NCBI GenBank assembly: GCA_932294295.1
Contig: OW028584.1
Coordinates: forward strand, 33,737,969 to 33,801,968
Origin: Alitta virens
Taxonomy: Eukaryota > Annelida > Polychaeta > Phyllodocida > Nereididae
Length of the DNA stretch: 64,000 nucleotides
Reading direction: 5' to 3'
Translations under genes and position numbers: made by a program
In this document: positions 11,001 to 19,748 of the stretch, in pieces
Layout of the letters: each line of letters begins with the position of its first letter
Position numbering within the stretch: position 1 is the first letter of the stretch
Notes under the pieces: model-generated
What the model saw: only the letters and a program-made list of their open reading frames with translations
Databases searched by the model: none
What the model was told of the DNA's origin: nothing

Positions 11001-11722
11001 TGCTTTTCGAAGGAGGTCCAATCCGCTTTATGCAACTTCCATCGGAGTTGACCCACTTCTCTTGTACCTTCTACGTTTTGTAGGACAATAGGAAAGTGAT
11101 CACTGCCGTGAGTGTCCTCTAATACTCTCCATTCAAATTCCAGAAATAACGCTGGATCACATATACTAAGGTCTATCGCTGAAAATGTTCCATGACCTGG
11201 GTGAAGATATGTAGGTGAACCATCATTGAACAAGCAAAGGGTGTGGTCATTGAGAAAATCTTCAATGGTTTTTCCTTTGTTGTTGTGGGAAGTGCTTCCC
11301 CACAATTGGTTATGGCTGTTAAAATCTCCTAGGATAAGACGCGGTTCAGGCAGTTGATTGTATAGGTTATGCAAATCACTGGCTGTAAGGTGAAAGGGTG
11401 GAGGAATATATATGGAACATATGGTGAATGTTTTATTCAGGTTCAGACGAACTGCTGTAGCCTGAAGGTTAGTGTTAAGAGCAATATGGGTATGAATGAT
11501 GCCATTTTTAACTAAAATTGATGAGCCACCAGTGGCTCTATCGTGGGCAATATTGCCATATGTATTATACATATGATAGTTTCTCAGTTTAAAACTATTT
11601 GGAGGTTTCAGAAATGTTTCCTGTAGACAGAAAACACTAGGGTTTAAGTCTTGGACCATGCAACCTATTTCATCGAAGTTGGCTCTGAAACCTCGACAGT
11701 TCCACTGAATGATACTGTCCAT
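8039..11722 (-). CDS. LINE ORF2: APE endonuclease, reverse transcriptase, RNase H
   Basis: Intact 1227-aa frame. The N-terminal endonuclease/exonuclease/phosphatase domain (about 1-230) starts IIQWNCRGFRANFDEIG and has LILGDFNSHNQLWG and the GSDHFPI histidine box. The reverse transcriptase (about 470-770) has FFDLEKAYDTTW, NGVPQGSILSPTLF and the catalytic YVDD at about 663-667. The RNase H (about 963-1090) has LYTDGSK, AELTAIYLAL, ICSDSKSAL and WIPGHAGIEGNEKAD, so all acidic residues and the C-terminal His-Asp are present. The protein nicks target DNA and reverse-transcribes the element RNA there. Copies B and C carry near-identical but broken versions. Confidence 0.95.
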   Translation of the reverse strand: MDSIIQWNCRGFRANFDEIGCMVQDLNPSVFCLQETFLKPPNSFKLRNYHMYNTYGNIAHDRATGGSSILVKNGIIHTHIALNTNLQATAVRLNLNKTFTICSIYIPPPFHLTASDLHNLYNQLPEPRLILGDFNSHNQLWGSTSHNNKGKTIEDFLNDHTLCLFNDGSPTYLHPGHGTFSAIDLSICDPALFLEFEWRVLEDTHGSDHFPIVLQNVEGTREVGQLRWKLHKADWTSFEKHCLKTITMSHYRNCNNLVEDFTDDITDIANKTIPMTKNNSKRSARPWFDDEVREAIKNRKKALRIFKSQPTINNLNNFKCLKAKARRIVRQKKRSCWRDYVSRLTERTPSNKVWKMIKKIEGKNLASHVSILEVNGEHLSSPEQISNGLGEQFAYNSSSENYTREFQCYKAQAERLTLNIQSDNSEDYNCYITLEELQKVILKATDSATGPDNIHYQILKHLPQSSLKTLLYIFNQIWEKGCLPSLWKQATVIPIPKPGKDHSDPMNYRPIALTSCLCKTMERIVTDRLVWFLESNQLITEFQSGFRRHRSTLDHLVRLETYVRDAFINREHVVAIFFDLEKAYDTTWKYGIMKDLHDLGLRGRLPVFIGSFLQDRFFKVRVGSTMSSPYSQENGVPQGSILSPTLFNVKINSIVNSISENLMSSLYVDDFLIAYRSRYMPTIERQLQLNLNRIHKWSLENGFKFSKQKTVCLPFYYLRSNHPDPSLIIDNCQIKVVNETKFLGVLFDSKLSFIPHIKALKAKCLKSMNLLKVVSKYNWGGDTTVLLRLYRAITRSRLDYGSVVYGSARPSYLKCLNSVHHQGLRLSLRAFRTSPVESLYVLAGEPPLSLRRIKLSMQYILKVASTPTNPTYDVIFHPKYMHHYESRSNAIRPLGLRMKFYLEAAKIDTTIIAETEVPPIPPWILPVPKVILDLAELKKSETNPVDYQNLFYSIRFKYESYKFLYTDGSKMERRVGCAVTSYKTVIAECRLPDHCSIYTAELTAIYLALKNIEDSESDRYVICSDSKSALQAIQNKQLDNPGILDVLIKYFYLHEYKDIVFCWIPGHAGIEGNEKADLAAKRALTKEITDFTIPYTDFKMTIKSFIMSCWQRQWNECNNNKLHSILPCIQNKIPSRFNTRKDQGIYHRCLIGHSRLTHLHLLVNEPAPVCQSCRRPLTIKHILLDCIHLQGIRRPLFQATTLQHLFTRYPTQTIIDFLYASGFYYQI

Positions 11723-11792
11723 GAATTAGTTAAAAGAGTTTAATATTATCATAGTAAAATCTGTAGTGCATGGTATGAATTTGTATGAATAT

Positions 11793-13214
11793 TCACTTTT
11801 TCTTCAAAGTCGCTGCCTCTTTTGGTGTTAAGATCTTTTTGAGGGCCCCACCATGCTTAGATGGTGGTGCTATGAAGCTCAGTGCACTAGATTTTTCTAG
11901 TGTTTTTCTGATGAGGGGGGGTCTTTTGGGAACAATTGATCTTTTATCAATTGCCCCCTCCCGTTGAGGCCTAGGGATGGTGGTAGTCCCTGCCTCCTCT
12001 TCCATCGGCTGGTGTATCTCTTCCGACTCAACGCCGGAAGGTGCACCCTGTGAGGGTACACTAAGTTGTGACGCACCAACCGATGGAGCTACAAGATGTC
12101 CTTTTCCGACATCTATAGCATGCTGCTTTATTCTTGCGAGGTGATCGTCTGCCTGTGAAGTCTTAGATTCAGGTTTATGTTTCTGCAAGCTTTGCCCTGC
12201 CTTGGAATAATTATAATTAGGATCTAGGTCAATCCTTCGCCTGGGCGATGATCTGGGTGAAGGAGATCTAGGTCCAGCCATCTGAGACAGGACTGAGGCA
12301 TAGCTGGCCCCAGCAGCCTGTTCAGCTATACGGCGTGCTTGGGGAAAGGAGATATCCTTGGTGGTCTTTAACTTCAGGATCTCTTTCTCTAGCTGCCATT
12401 TGGGACAGCCACGGTGATAGGCTGGCCCATCACCTCCACAATTAACACAATATGACTGTTTCTGACATGGTGAGTCACGGGAATGAACGTGTTCCCGTGA
12501 CCCACAATTGGCGCAGGTTGCTTTGGCGCGGCAGGAGCCGCTAAAATGGCCAAATCGCTGGCAATTATAACATCGTTTTGGGTTCGGGATGTAGGGACGT
12601 ACCCTACACCACTCGAACCCTATGCTGACCCTATCAGGCAACACTGTGCCATCAAAGGTCAGAGTCAGTAGCTGTCGTGAATATCTGGGGGGCTGGCGGT
12701 GAATGTGGATGACATTGTAGTCATTCAGCCAGTCCCTCAGTTCGTCATCGGAGCAGAGACTGCTCTCATGAGATGTCACAACCCCCTTGCAAGAGTTGAA
12801 GAACCGATGGGGCTCCACCTTTACAGGGGTACCCGCAAAGGCCCTCAGCTCCAGCAATTTTAACGATTGGTCCTTGTGGGCAACCTGCACCAGCAAGGAT
12901 GAACTCCTGAGCCTTCTCGTATTTTCAACGAAACCAATACTTTCTTTCAACGTTCGACAAATTGTTATGGCTGAGAGACGGGAAAACCCATCGTCACTGC
13001 CAGTAACAACAAGAAACTTAGGCCATGGCGTAGATATAACATCATAAGTTGTACTTGGATTGGCATCATCTGTAGATGAGCGGAAACGTTTACTTTGTCT
13101 GGAACCAGTAGCCAATTTTTCGACCTCAGCCTGGTTTACCGCTGAGGGACGCGCACCTTGTTCACCCGGGGGACGTGCGAGCCGGTCTGAAATTGTCGAT
13201 TCGGACATATTCAT
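11793..13214 (-). CDS. LINE ORF1: gag-like protein with three zinc knuckles
   Basis: Intact 473-aa frame starting MNMSEST, 153 bp inside the element's 5' end. Around residues 215-275 are three Cys/His knuckles: CYNCQRFGHFSGSC (a perfect CX2CX4HX4C), CANCGSREHVHSRDSPC and CVNCGGDGPAYHRGC. The region before them (FLVVTGSD..., LLELRAF...) looks like the RNA-recognition-type fold common in these ORF1 proteins. The C-terminal third is Ser/Pro/Lys-rich and probably disordered. It should bind the element RNA in the retrotransposition particle. ORF2 follows after 70 bp in a different frame. Confidence 0.92.
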   Translation of the reverse strand: MNMSESTISDRLARPPGEQGARPSAVNQAEVEKLATGSRQSKRFRSSTDDANPSTTYDVISTPWPKFLVVTGSDDGFSRLSAITICRTLKESIGFVENTRRLRSSSLLVQVAHKDQSLKLLELRAFAGTPVKVEPHRFFNSCKGVVTSHESSLCSDDELRDWLNDYNVIHIHRQPPRYSRQLLTLTFDGTVLPDRVSIGFEWCRVRPYIPNPKRCYNCQRFGHFSGSCRAKATCANCGSREHVHSRDSPCQKQSYCVNCGGDGPAYHRGCPKWQLEKEILKLKTTKDISFPQARRIAEQAAGASYASVLSQMAGPRSPSPRSSPRRRIDLDPNYNYSKAGQSLQKHKPESKTSQADDHLARIKQHAIDVGKGHLVAPSVGASQLSVPSQGAPSGVESEEIHQPMEEEAGTTTIPRPQREGAIDKRSIVPKRPPLIRKTLEKSSALSFIAPPSKHGGALKKILTPKEAATLKKK

Positions 13215-13367
13215 TTTTGTTTCCCCTGTATGGTAGGGGACACACCCTCCTGTAAAGCTGGAGCAGCTTGTGCAATGCGCACTGTCCTGTTTTAGCCACT
13301 GGGGATAGAGGACTTCACCCCAAGTGTTTCCACCCTCGCCGCGTGGAGGCCCAGGACCTTCGAGGGC
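13215..13367 (-). promoter_or_regulatory. LINE 5' leader (probable internal promoter)
   Basis: The 153 bp before ORF1 start (minus strand) at the very 5' end with GCCCTCGAAGGTCCTGG. About 115-145 bp of it are retained in all three miniature LINE copies (22500, 25285, 33625). That is expected if it holds the internal promoter needed for their transcription. Confidence 0.5.
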
Positions 13368-13380
13368 GGCTGCACCCTAA

Positions 13381-14033
13381 AAATTAGGAAAAAATATCAT
13401 TATAAAACCGTAAATTGCAATGATATTCGAGTTATCTATAAATTTATATCACTGTTAAATTCCACTAATTCGTTATAACATAACTATTTATATATAAATT
13501 CATAAAATTAGAGAGGTGAATTATTGTTTAAATTCCACTTACGAATAGTTGAATGCTTAATACTAGCATGATCCCTGCCAGTATCGTATACCCCAAGTAT
13601 AAAAGTTTAACATCAGTTGCTGGGCAGTTGCAAGTAGAATTCATCTCAGAGTGTGGTTATGTAAATGCGTATTGCTGTCTATGAAGATTGTGATGTTATT
13701 TAGAAAAAATTCTGGACCTTATATTCCATTCCCAGGTGACACTACTCAACTTCAAAGTTTATTGTTTAAAGTACGCTTAACTATACGCGAGTTCATCTTA
13801 ATGCAATGATACCACGATTGTTTCAAACCCAATTAAACCCCATCCATATATTCAGAAGCTACGAAAGTTGACTTAGAGTAAATTGCAATGAAACCACGAC
13901 TAGGAGGGTTAACAGAAACCCTATCAGGGGGAAACCCCAGAAGCTACGATTTTAAACAGGAGCATAAAACAATTTATGGTTGGTTTACTGCATGGTTGGT
14001 TTACCTGGATGGTTGAATACAGAGTTGAACATA
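13381..14033. other. AT-rich spacer before the CARD gene
   Basis: No open frame or domain. The stretch leads into the repeat array and GC-rich box upstream of the CARD gene. It follows the target duplication of LINE copy A directly, so it was originally contiguous with the sequence ending at 7956. Confidence 0.5.
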
Positions 14034-14208
14034 CGGTTGAAAAAGACAATTACTCATTTTTTTGGTATTATTTAGCAGGAATTTTAGTTCCCGCATTCGA
14101 CGCACAGTTGAAAAGACTCATTTTTGGTGTTATTTAGCAGTGCCCGCATTCGACGCACGGTTGAAAAGACTCATTTTTGTTATTATTTAGCGTCCACATT
14201 CGACGCAC
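14034..14208 (+). repeat. three tandem 50-72-bp repeats upstream of the CARD gene
   Basis: Three successive copies (14034-14105, 14106-14158, 14159-14208) share GGTTGAAAAGACTCATTTTT, then TATTTAGC, then CATTCGACGCAC. The first copy is longer by insertions. Arrays like this next to a promoter often act as enhancers or, in DNA viruses, as homologous-repeat control regions; that role is inferred here. Confidence 0.75.
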
Positions 14209-14340
14209 GTGTCCAAGCGTGCGCGCGCACCCAAAAGCGTGCCTAAGCATGCTCAAGCGTGACCGCACTTGAGCGCGCGTGCCCAAACCTGCTCAAGCGC
14301 GACCCCCACGCGCTCTATCTAAATAAAATATTTTTAGTTC
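14209..14340 (+). promoter_or_regulatory. GC-rich CAAGCGTG-repeat box and TATA-like promoter
   Basis: An abrupt GC-rich segment contains many variants of CAAGCGTG and its near inverse (CAAGCGTGCG, AAGCGTGCC, TCAAGCGTGACC, TTGAGCGCGCGTG, TCAAGCGCGAC). A TATA-like AAATAAAATATTTTT follows at about 14320-14335, about 20 bp before the CARD ATG. It looks like a compact viral-style promoter or origin. Confidence 0.45.
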
Positions 14341-14356
14341 GAAACATTTCCTCAAA

Positions 14357-14653
14357 ATGCTCAGATGCGATCGTGATGCTTTGCGTAGGAACTTTGTAGT
14401 TTTGGTTAGAGAAGTACCTTGTATAGAAGTGCTTTCATTTCTTTATCAAGACGGAATTCTCAATCAGCAAATGGTAACTGAAATATTAGAAGAACCACCA
14501 TCGAAACGAAATTACTCCCTTTTATTTCTGCTACAGATGCGAGGACCCGCTGCATTCGCATCCTTCCTTAACGCATTGAAGGAAACAAAAAGAACCGATC
14601 TAGCTAATCTCTTAACCAATCTCGAAGACGAATTCACAAAAGTATCGATATGA
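14357..14653 (+). CDS. small CARD-domain protein
   Basis: A 98-aa frame with a real ATG just downstream of the repeat promoter. Most of the protein (about 8-88) reads as a death-fold CARD: an N-terminal LRRNFVVLVREVP helix, VLSFLYQDGILNQQMVTEIL, then the characteristic MRGPAAFASFLNALKETKRTDLA block (matching the CARD RGPxAFxxFxxAL signature). CARDs mediate contacts among caspases, adaptors and innate-immune sensors. A stand-alone CARD in a virus-like element could act as a decoy, which is inference. Its stop overlaps the start of the next ORF (ATGA). It could instead be an exon of a host gene, but no splice sites are needed to read it. Confidence 0.7.
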   Translation: MLRCDRDALRRNFVVLVREVPCIEVLSFLYQDGILNQQMVTEILEEPPSKRNYSLLFLLQMRGPAAFASFLNALKETKRTDLANLLTNLEDEFTKVSI

Positions 14654-14982
14654 GTACTATGAGTACTACGAGTGATGATTTGGATTGGAACATTGCTTTG
14701 TTAAATGAAGAATTATTTGAGACAAAACCTAATCCAAAAATCCTTGTGAATCTTTTTGTTTGCATTCTGAACTCGGTATTAAGTCATACCGAATCCAATA
14801 GCCACCAAACCAATCTCTGTCAATGTCATAATTTCATCCAAACCCATAGACTCAATATTTTGGAGCGTAACATTCAAAATTATGCTTCCACTACTATTCA
14901 AACTAATCCAAATTCTTGTTGGATTATGCAAATGTCTGATAAATACAGACTCTTGAAACAGATGTATTTAAGAATAGGCTAG
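14650..14982 (+). CDS. unrecognised 110-aa protein coupled to the CARD ORF
   Basis: Starts at ATG 14650, overlapping the CARD stop as ATGA, with a Met-Ser-Thr repeat at the N-terminus. No family was recognised. It contains CQCHNFIQTHR (a possible Cys/His metal site) and a helical N-terminal half. The tight overlap with the upstream ORF argues that both are read from one mRNA by reinitiation or a leaky start, as in compact viral genomes. It could be a chance frame, but its length and placement make coding likely. Confidence 0.45.
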   Translation: MSTMSTTSDDLDWNIALLNEELFETKPNPKILVNLFVCILNSVLSHTESNSHQTNLCQCHNFIQTHRLNILERNIQNYASTTIQTNPNSCWIMQMSDKYRLLKQMYLRIG

Positions 14983-14988
14983 CTAGCT

Positions 14989-15072
14989 AGCTTGTAGCTT
15001 TTAGCTTGTAGCTTGCAGCTTGTAGCTTTTAGCTTTTAGCTAACAGCTTGTAGCTTTTAGCTTGTAGCTAGA
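14989..15072 (+). repeat. 7-bp AGCTTKT minisatellite
   Basis: About eleven 7-bp units of AGCTTGT/AGCTTTT/AGCTTGC/AGCTAAC type directly follow the 110-aa ORF, preceded by CTAGCTAGCTAG. It may sit in the 3' untranslated region. No function is evident. Confidence 0.85.
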
Positions 15073-15562
15073 AGTAATGGCTACTGAAATATATATATAT
15101 TTGGCTCGATTTGTATTAAAAAATGTGACTCGGTGTCAACTTCCTTTCGTAAGGAGATGGTTGAAGGATCTAAATCTCCGCCATCTCGGTGTGACAGCAC
15201 CACTCATAAATGGCTGAGTCGCTTAATTGTGTACAATACGCTTCATTTCATATTCACCCACTGTGGAAGGGAAAAATCCGACCCGGGTTAGATTTATCCA
15301 TCCACATCATAAAGAGGGAGAGAAAACGAGTCCCAAAAAAAAAAAAAAAATTTAAAAATTAAAAAAAAATGTAAAAAAAGGACAGATTTCAACTGTCTAT
15401 ATTCCAAATTATGCTCAACCGTGCTCTGCGATCTTCCCGTGATGTTGGGCGAATGTGAGAGAAGTGTTTAATAGCTGTTCACGGCTAACATTTTTTTCAT
15501 AACAAACTGGCAGAGTATCTTTTGAAAAAAAAAAAATCAAGTCATAATATCATTCAATCATC
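15073..15562. other. AT-rich non-coding stretch
   Basis: Contains A-runs (15336-15375), TATATATA near 15090 and no supported gene. It separates the CARD gene pair from the oppositely oriented Ala-rich exon. Confidence 0.4.
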
Positions 15563-15582
15563 TTTATTTAAGTATATAATAA

Positions 15583-15788
15583 TTAAAGCCCGCTCTCTAC
15601 ATCTTGGGGGCGACCACGAGGCGTCTCAGCAGCGGCGGCTGCGGCGGCAGCGGTGGCGGCAGCGGTAGCGGCAGCAGCAGCAGCAGCGGCTGTCATGGAC
15701 CTCGTCACCGGGCCACTCATCGTAGGAGAAGGGGATGGCGCACCCACCAAGTCCTGCAGGGTTCTCGGGAGTCTCAATCCGCGTGGAA
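15583..15788 (-). CDS. 3'-terminal exon encoding an Ala-rich tail
   Basis: Minus-strand exon inferred from a strong acceptor (TTTTTTATTTCAG, about 15789-15801), an open frame to a TAA at 15583-15585 and a poly(A) signal AATAAA at 15563-15568 on the same strand. It encodes a basic start (VPRGLRLPRTLQDLVG), a SPSPTMSGPVTRSMT segment, then a run of about 24 Ala/Thr residues from GCN repeats, ending in RGRPQDVESGL. The upstream exon was not identified and the protein is unrecognised. Trinucleotide-repeat coding makes the length unstable. Confidence 0.4.
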
Positions 15789-15893
15789 CTGAAATAAAAA
15801 ATAATAAACTTAATATCAGCATTTTTCCCCCACTCCGTTCTATTATTAAAACTAATTTACTCTTTACAACGATCCGAGGATTCCCCGCTGGTA

Positions 15894-16187
15894 TGACGTC
15901 ATTTTTAGGATCTCCCCAGCAGCGCCAGCGGAGCCAGCGGAGCCAGCAGTGTCAGCAGCGCCACTCTTTACGTTGCGGAGGATAATAGAAGCTTCAAGAT
16001 ACCGCATCGCGCATGCGTTGTAGCGTGCAGCGTCAAGGGTATTCCCTCCCGGGTGACGTCATTTTTAGGATCTCCCCAGCAGCGCCAGCGGAGCCAGCGG
16101 AGCCAGCAGTGCCAGCAGTGTCAGCAGCGCCGCTCTTTTTACTACGGAGGATAATAGAAGCTTCAAGATACCGCATCGCGCATGCGC
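15894..16187. repeat. two tandem 160-bp copies with CRE-type sites and CAGCG repeats
   Basis: Two direct copies start at 15894 and 16054 with TGACGTCATTTTTAGGATCT. They continue through GCCAGCGGAGCCAGC repeats and end in GATACCGCATCGCGCATGCG. The palindromic TGACGTCA is the classic CREB/ATF site. The block is a candidate bidirectional promoter region; its function is inferred only from motifs. Confidence 0.7.
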
Positions 16188-16388
16188 GAAGCGATGCTTT
16201 TTTTAGATCTAATAATGTAAACATTAACGCGTGGGTAGTGCTATGCAGTAAGACGCATAAACGTTCGGTTAATAATAAAAAATTAAATTTAAAAAGACTT
16301 ACTTTCTAGAGAAGGGGGAGCCCTTCTCTTGCAAGCTTGACAGCGGCACATGAACATTATCACCCGGTGTATGATTCTCTGTAGCCAT

Positions 16389-17320
16389 GTGTGTGTGTGA
16401 GTTATTGTTTAACGCCTCATCAGCACCTGAGTGGGCTATGTAGAGGCTCTCTAGGTTAAGATTGATTATCTATATTTGGTAGTAGAAACCAGAAGCATAT
16501 AAAAAATCAATAATTGTCTGGGTTGGATATCTAGTGTGTGTGTGTGAGTTATTGTTTAACGCCTCATCAGCACCTGAGTGGGCTATGTAGAGGCTCTCTA
16601 GGTTAAGATTGATTATCTATATTTGGTAGTAGAAACCAGAAGCATATAAAAAATCAATAATTGTCTGGGTTGGATATCTAGTAAAGAGATGTTGTAAGGT
16701 AGTAGCTTGAAACAGAGGTCTTCTAATGCGTTGTAAGTGGATGCAATCTAATAAAATATGTTTGATTGTTAGGGGGCGCCGACAGTTCATTGACTAAAAG
16801 GTGTAAATGTGTAAGTCTTGAATGTCCTATGAGGCATCTGTGATATATTCCTTGATCTTTGCGAGTATTGAACCTACTCGGTATTTTATTTTGAATGCAA
16901 GGTAAGATTGAATGCAACTTGTTGTTATTACATTCATTCCATTGTCTTTGCCAGCAAGACATGATAAAAGATTTTATAGTCATTTTAAAATCAGTGTATG
17001 GAATGGTAAAATCAGTTATCTCTTTTGTAAGAGCCCTTTTTGCTGCCAGGTCTGCTTTTTCATTCCCTTCAATGCCAGCGTGTCCAGGAATCCAGCAGAA
17101 TACTATGTCTTTGAATTCGTGAAGATAGAAATACTTAATAAGAACATCTAAGATCCCAGGGTTATCAAGTTGTTTATTTTGGATTGCTTGAAGAGCAGAT
17201 TTGGAATCAGAACAGATAACATAACGATCTGATTCTGAGTCCTCGATGTTCTTTAAGGCAAGGTAAATAGCTGTTAATTCTGCAGTGTATATTGAGCAGT
17301 GGTCTGGAAGACGACATTCA
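16389..17320 (-). mobile_element. 5'-truncated LINE copy B with a duplicated 3' end
   Basis: Flanked by perfect 12-bp target duplications CTCTGTAGCCAT at 16377-16388 and 17321-17332. It starts (element 3' end) with the last ~145 bp of the LINE at 16389-16533, then begins again from the 3' end at 16534 and runs into the RNase H region, where it is 5'-truncated. The 16723-17320 frame matches the ORF2 RNase H (ICSDSKSALQAI, WIPGHAGIEGNEKADLA) but has lost residues near the C-terminus. One target duplication around both partial copies points to a template jump during a single insertion. Confidence 0.9.
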
Positions 17321-17351
17321 CTCTGTAGCCATAATATCATGGAAACATGAA

Positions 17352-19592
17352 AAAGAGTACACCCAAAAATTTTGTTTCATTCACCACTTTTATTTGACAG
17401 TTGTCAATTATTAGTGATGGATCTGGATGGTTTGATCGTAAGTAATAGAAAGGCAGACAAACTGTCTTCTGTTTAGAGAACTTGAAGCCATTTTCGAGTG
17501 ACCATTTGTGAATCCTATTCAAATTTAATTGCAGTTGTCGTTCTATGGTTGGCATATATCTGGAACGATATGCAATGAGGAAATCGTCAACATATAGGGA
17601 CGACATGAGATTTTCTGAGATGGAATTTACTATACTGTTGATTTTGACGTTAAAGAGGGTGGGCGAGAGAATACTACCCTGAGGGACTCCATTCTCCTGA
17701 GAGTAGGGGCTTGACATCGTTGATCCCACTCGGACCTTAAAGAAGCGATCCTGTAGGAAGGATCCGATGAAAACTGGAAGGCAACCTCGAAGCCCTAAGT
17801 CGTGGAGATCTTTCATTATTCCATATTTCCATGTAGTGTCATAAGCTTTTTCTAGGTCAAAGAATATGGCTACTACGTGTTCTCTGTTAATGAAAGCATC
17901 TCTAACATAAGTTTCCAGTCTGACTAAATGATCTAATGTGCTCCTGTGACGGCGAAATCCAGATTGGAACTCTGTAATAAGCTGGTTCGACTCCAGGAAC
18001 CAAACCAGTCTATCAGTAACAATTCGCTCCATTGTCTTACATAGACAACTGGTTAAGGCTATTGGTCGATAATTCATAGGATCACTATGATCCTTCCCCG
18101 GCTTGGGAATTGGGATGACCGTGGCTTGTTTCCACAGGGATGGAAGACATCCCTTCTCCCAAATTTGATTAAAGATATACAGTAATGTTTTTAAAGAGGA
18201 TTGAGGTAGGTGTTTTAAGATTTGATAATGTATATTATCAGGGCCTGTTGCAGAGTCAGTCGCTTTTAAGATGACCTTCTGAAGTTCTTCTAAGGTGATG
18301 TAGGAGTTATAATCTTCGCTGTTATCAGACTGTATATTTAGGGTTAATCTCTCAGCTTGAGCCTTATAACATTGAAATTCTCTCGTATAGTTCTCCGATG
18401 AGGAGTTGTATGCAAACTGTTCTCCTAACCCGTTTGATATTTGTTCTGGTGAGGAGAGATGTTCTCCATTCACTTCTAGAATGCTTACATGCGAAGCTAG
18501 GTTCTTTCCTTCAATCTTCTTAATCATTTTCCAGACTTTATTGCTAGGAGTTCTTTCAGTGAGTCTGGAGACATAGTCTCTCCAGCAACTACGTTTTTTT
18601 GGCCTGACAATTCTACGCGCTTTGGCTTTCAGGCACTTAAAATTATTCAGATTGTTGATGGTCGGCTGTGATTTAAAAATTCTGAGGGCTTTCTTACGGT
18701 TTTTAATAGCTTCTCTTACTTCGTCATCAAACCAAGGTCGTGCACTACGTTTAGAATTATTTTTTGTCATCGGTATTGTTTTATTGGCTATATCAGTAAT
18801 ATCATCAGTAAAATCTTCAACGAGATTATTACAATTCCTATAATGAGACATAGTAATTGTTTCTAAGCAGTGCTTTTCGAAGGAGGTCCAATCCGCTTTA
18901 TGCAACTTCCATCGGAGTTGACCCACTTCTCTTGTACCTTGTACGTTTTGTAGGACAATAAGAAAGTGATCACTGCCGTGAGTGTCCTCTAATACTCTCC
19001 ATTCAAATTCCAGAAATAACGCTGGATCACATATACTAAGGTCTATCGCTGAAAATGTTCCATGACCTGGGTGAAGATATGTAGGTGAACCATCATTGAA
19101 CAAGCAAAGGGTGTGGTTATTGAGAAAATCTTCAATGGTTTTTCCTTTGTTGTTGTGGGAAGTGCTTCCCCACAATTGGTTATGGCTGTTAAAATCTCCT
19201 AGGATAAGACGCGGTTCAGGCAGTTGATTGTAAAGGTTATGCAAATCACTGGCTGTAAGGTGAAAGGGTGGAGGAATATATAAGGAACATATGGTGAATG
19301 TTTTATTCAGGTTCAGACGAACTGCTGTAGCCTGAAGGTTAGTGTTAAGAGCAATATGGGTATGAATGATGCCATTTTTAACTAAAATTGATGAGCCACC
19401 AGTGGCTCTATCGTGGGCAATATTGCCATATGTATTATACATATGATAGTTTCTCAGTTTAAAACTATTTGGAGGTTTCAGAAATGTTTCCTGTAGACAG
19501 AAAACACTAGGGTTTAAGTCTTGGACCATGCAACCTATTTCATCGAAGTTGGCTCTGAAACCTCGACAGTTCCACTGAATGATACTGTCCAT
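17352..19592 (-). pseudogene. LINE copy C ORF2, truncated after the reverse transcriptase
   Basis: The start and the endonuclease and reverse transcriptase domains match copy A with few substitutions (for example P for Q in the KKRSC-preceding segment). The frame leaves LINE sequence shortly after KFLGVLF and terminates in flanking DNA at 17337. The RNase H is absent, so the protein should be non-functional. Confidence 0.85.
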
Positions 19593-19748
19593 GAATTACT
19601 TAAAAGAGTTTAATATTATCATAGTAAAATCTGTAGTGCATGGTATGAATTTGTATGAATATTCACTTTTTCTTCAAAGTCGCTGCCTCTTTTGGTGTTA
19701 AGATCTTTTTGAGGGCCCCACCATGCTTAGATGGTGGTGTTATGAAGC

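Larger units (their letters stand above)
7957..13367 (-). mobile_element. complete I-superfamily-like LINE with RNase H, copy A
   Basis: A 5,411-bp insertion bounded by perfect 13-bp target duplications GGCTGCACCCTAA at 7944-7956 and 13368-13380. Read on the minus strand it has a 153-bp leader, ORF1 (gag-like), a 78-bp gap, ORF2 (endonuclease, reverse transcriptase, RNase H) and a 3' end in a CA-dinucleotide tail, not poly(A). The APE-RT-RNase H order and zinc-knuckle ORF1 fit the I superfamily (I, Nimb and relatives); the clade is not resolved. Both ORFs are intact, so this is a candidate active copy. Confidence 0.93.

Noticed and set aside
15653..15985. Plus-strand Ala-rich 110-aa protein
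   Set aside because: The minus strand has the acceptor, stop and poly(A) signal; GCN repeats are open on both strands.
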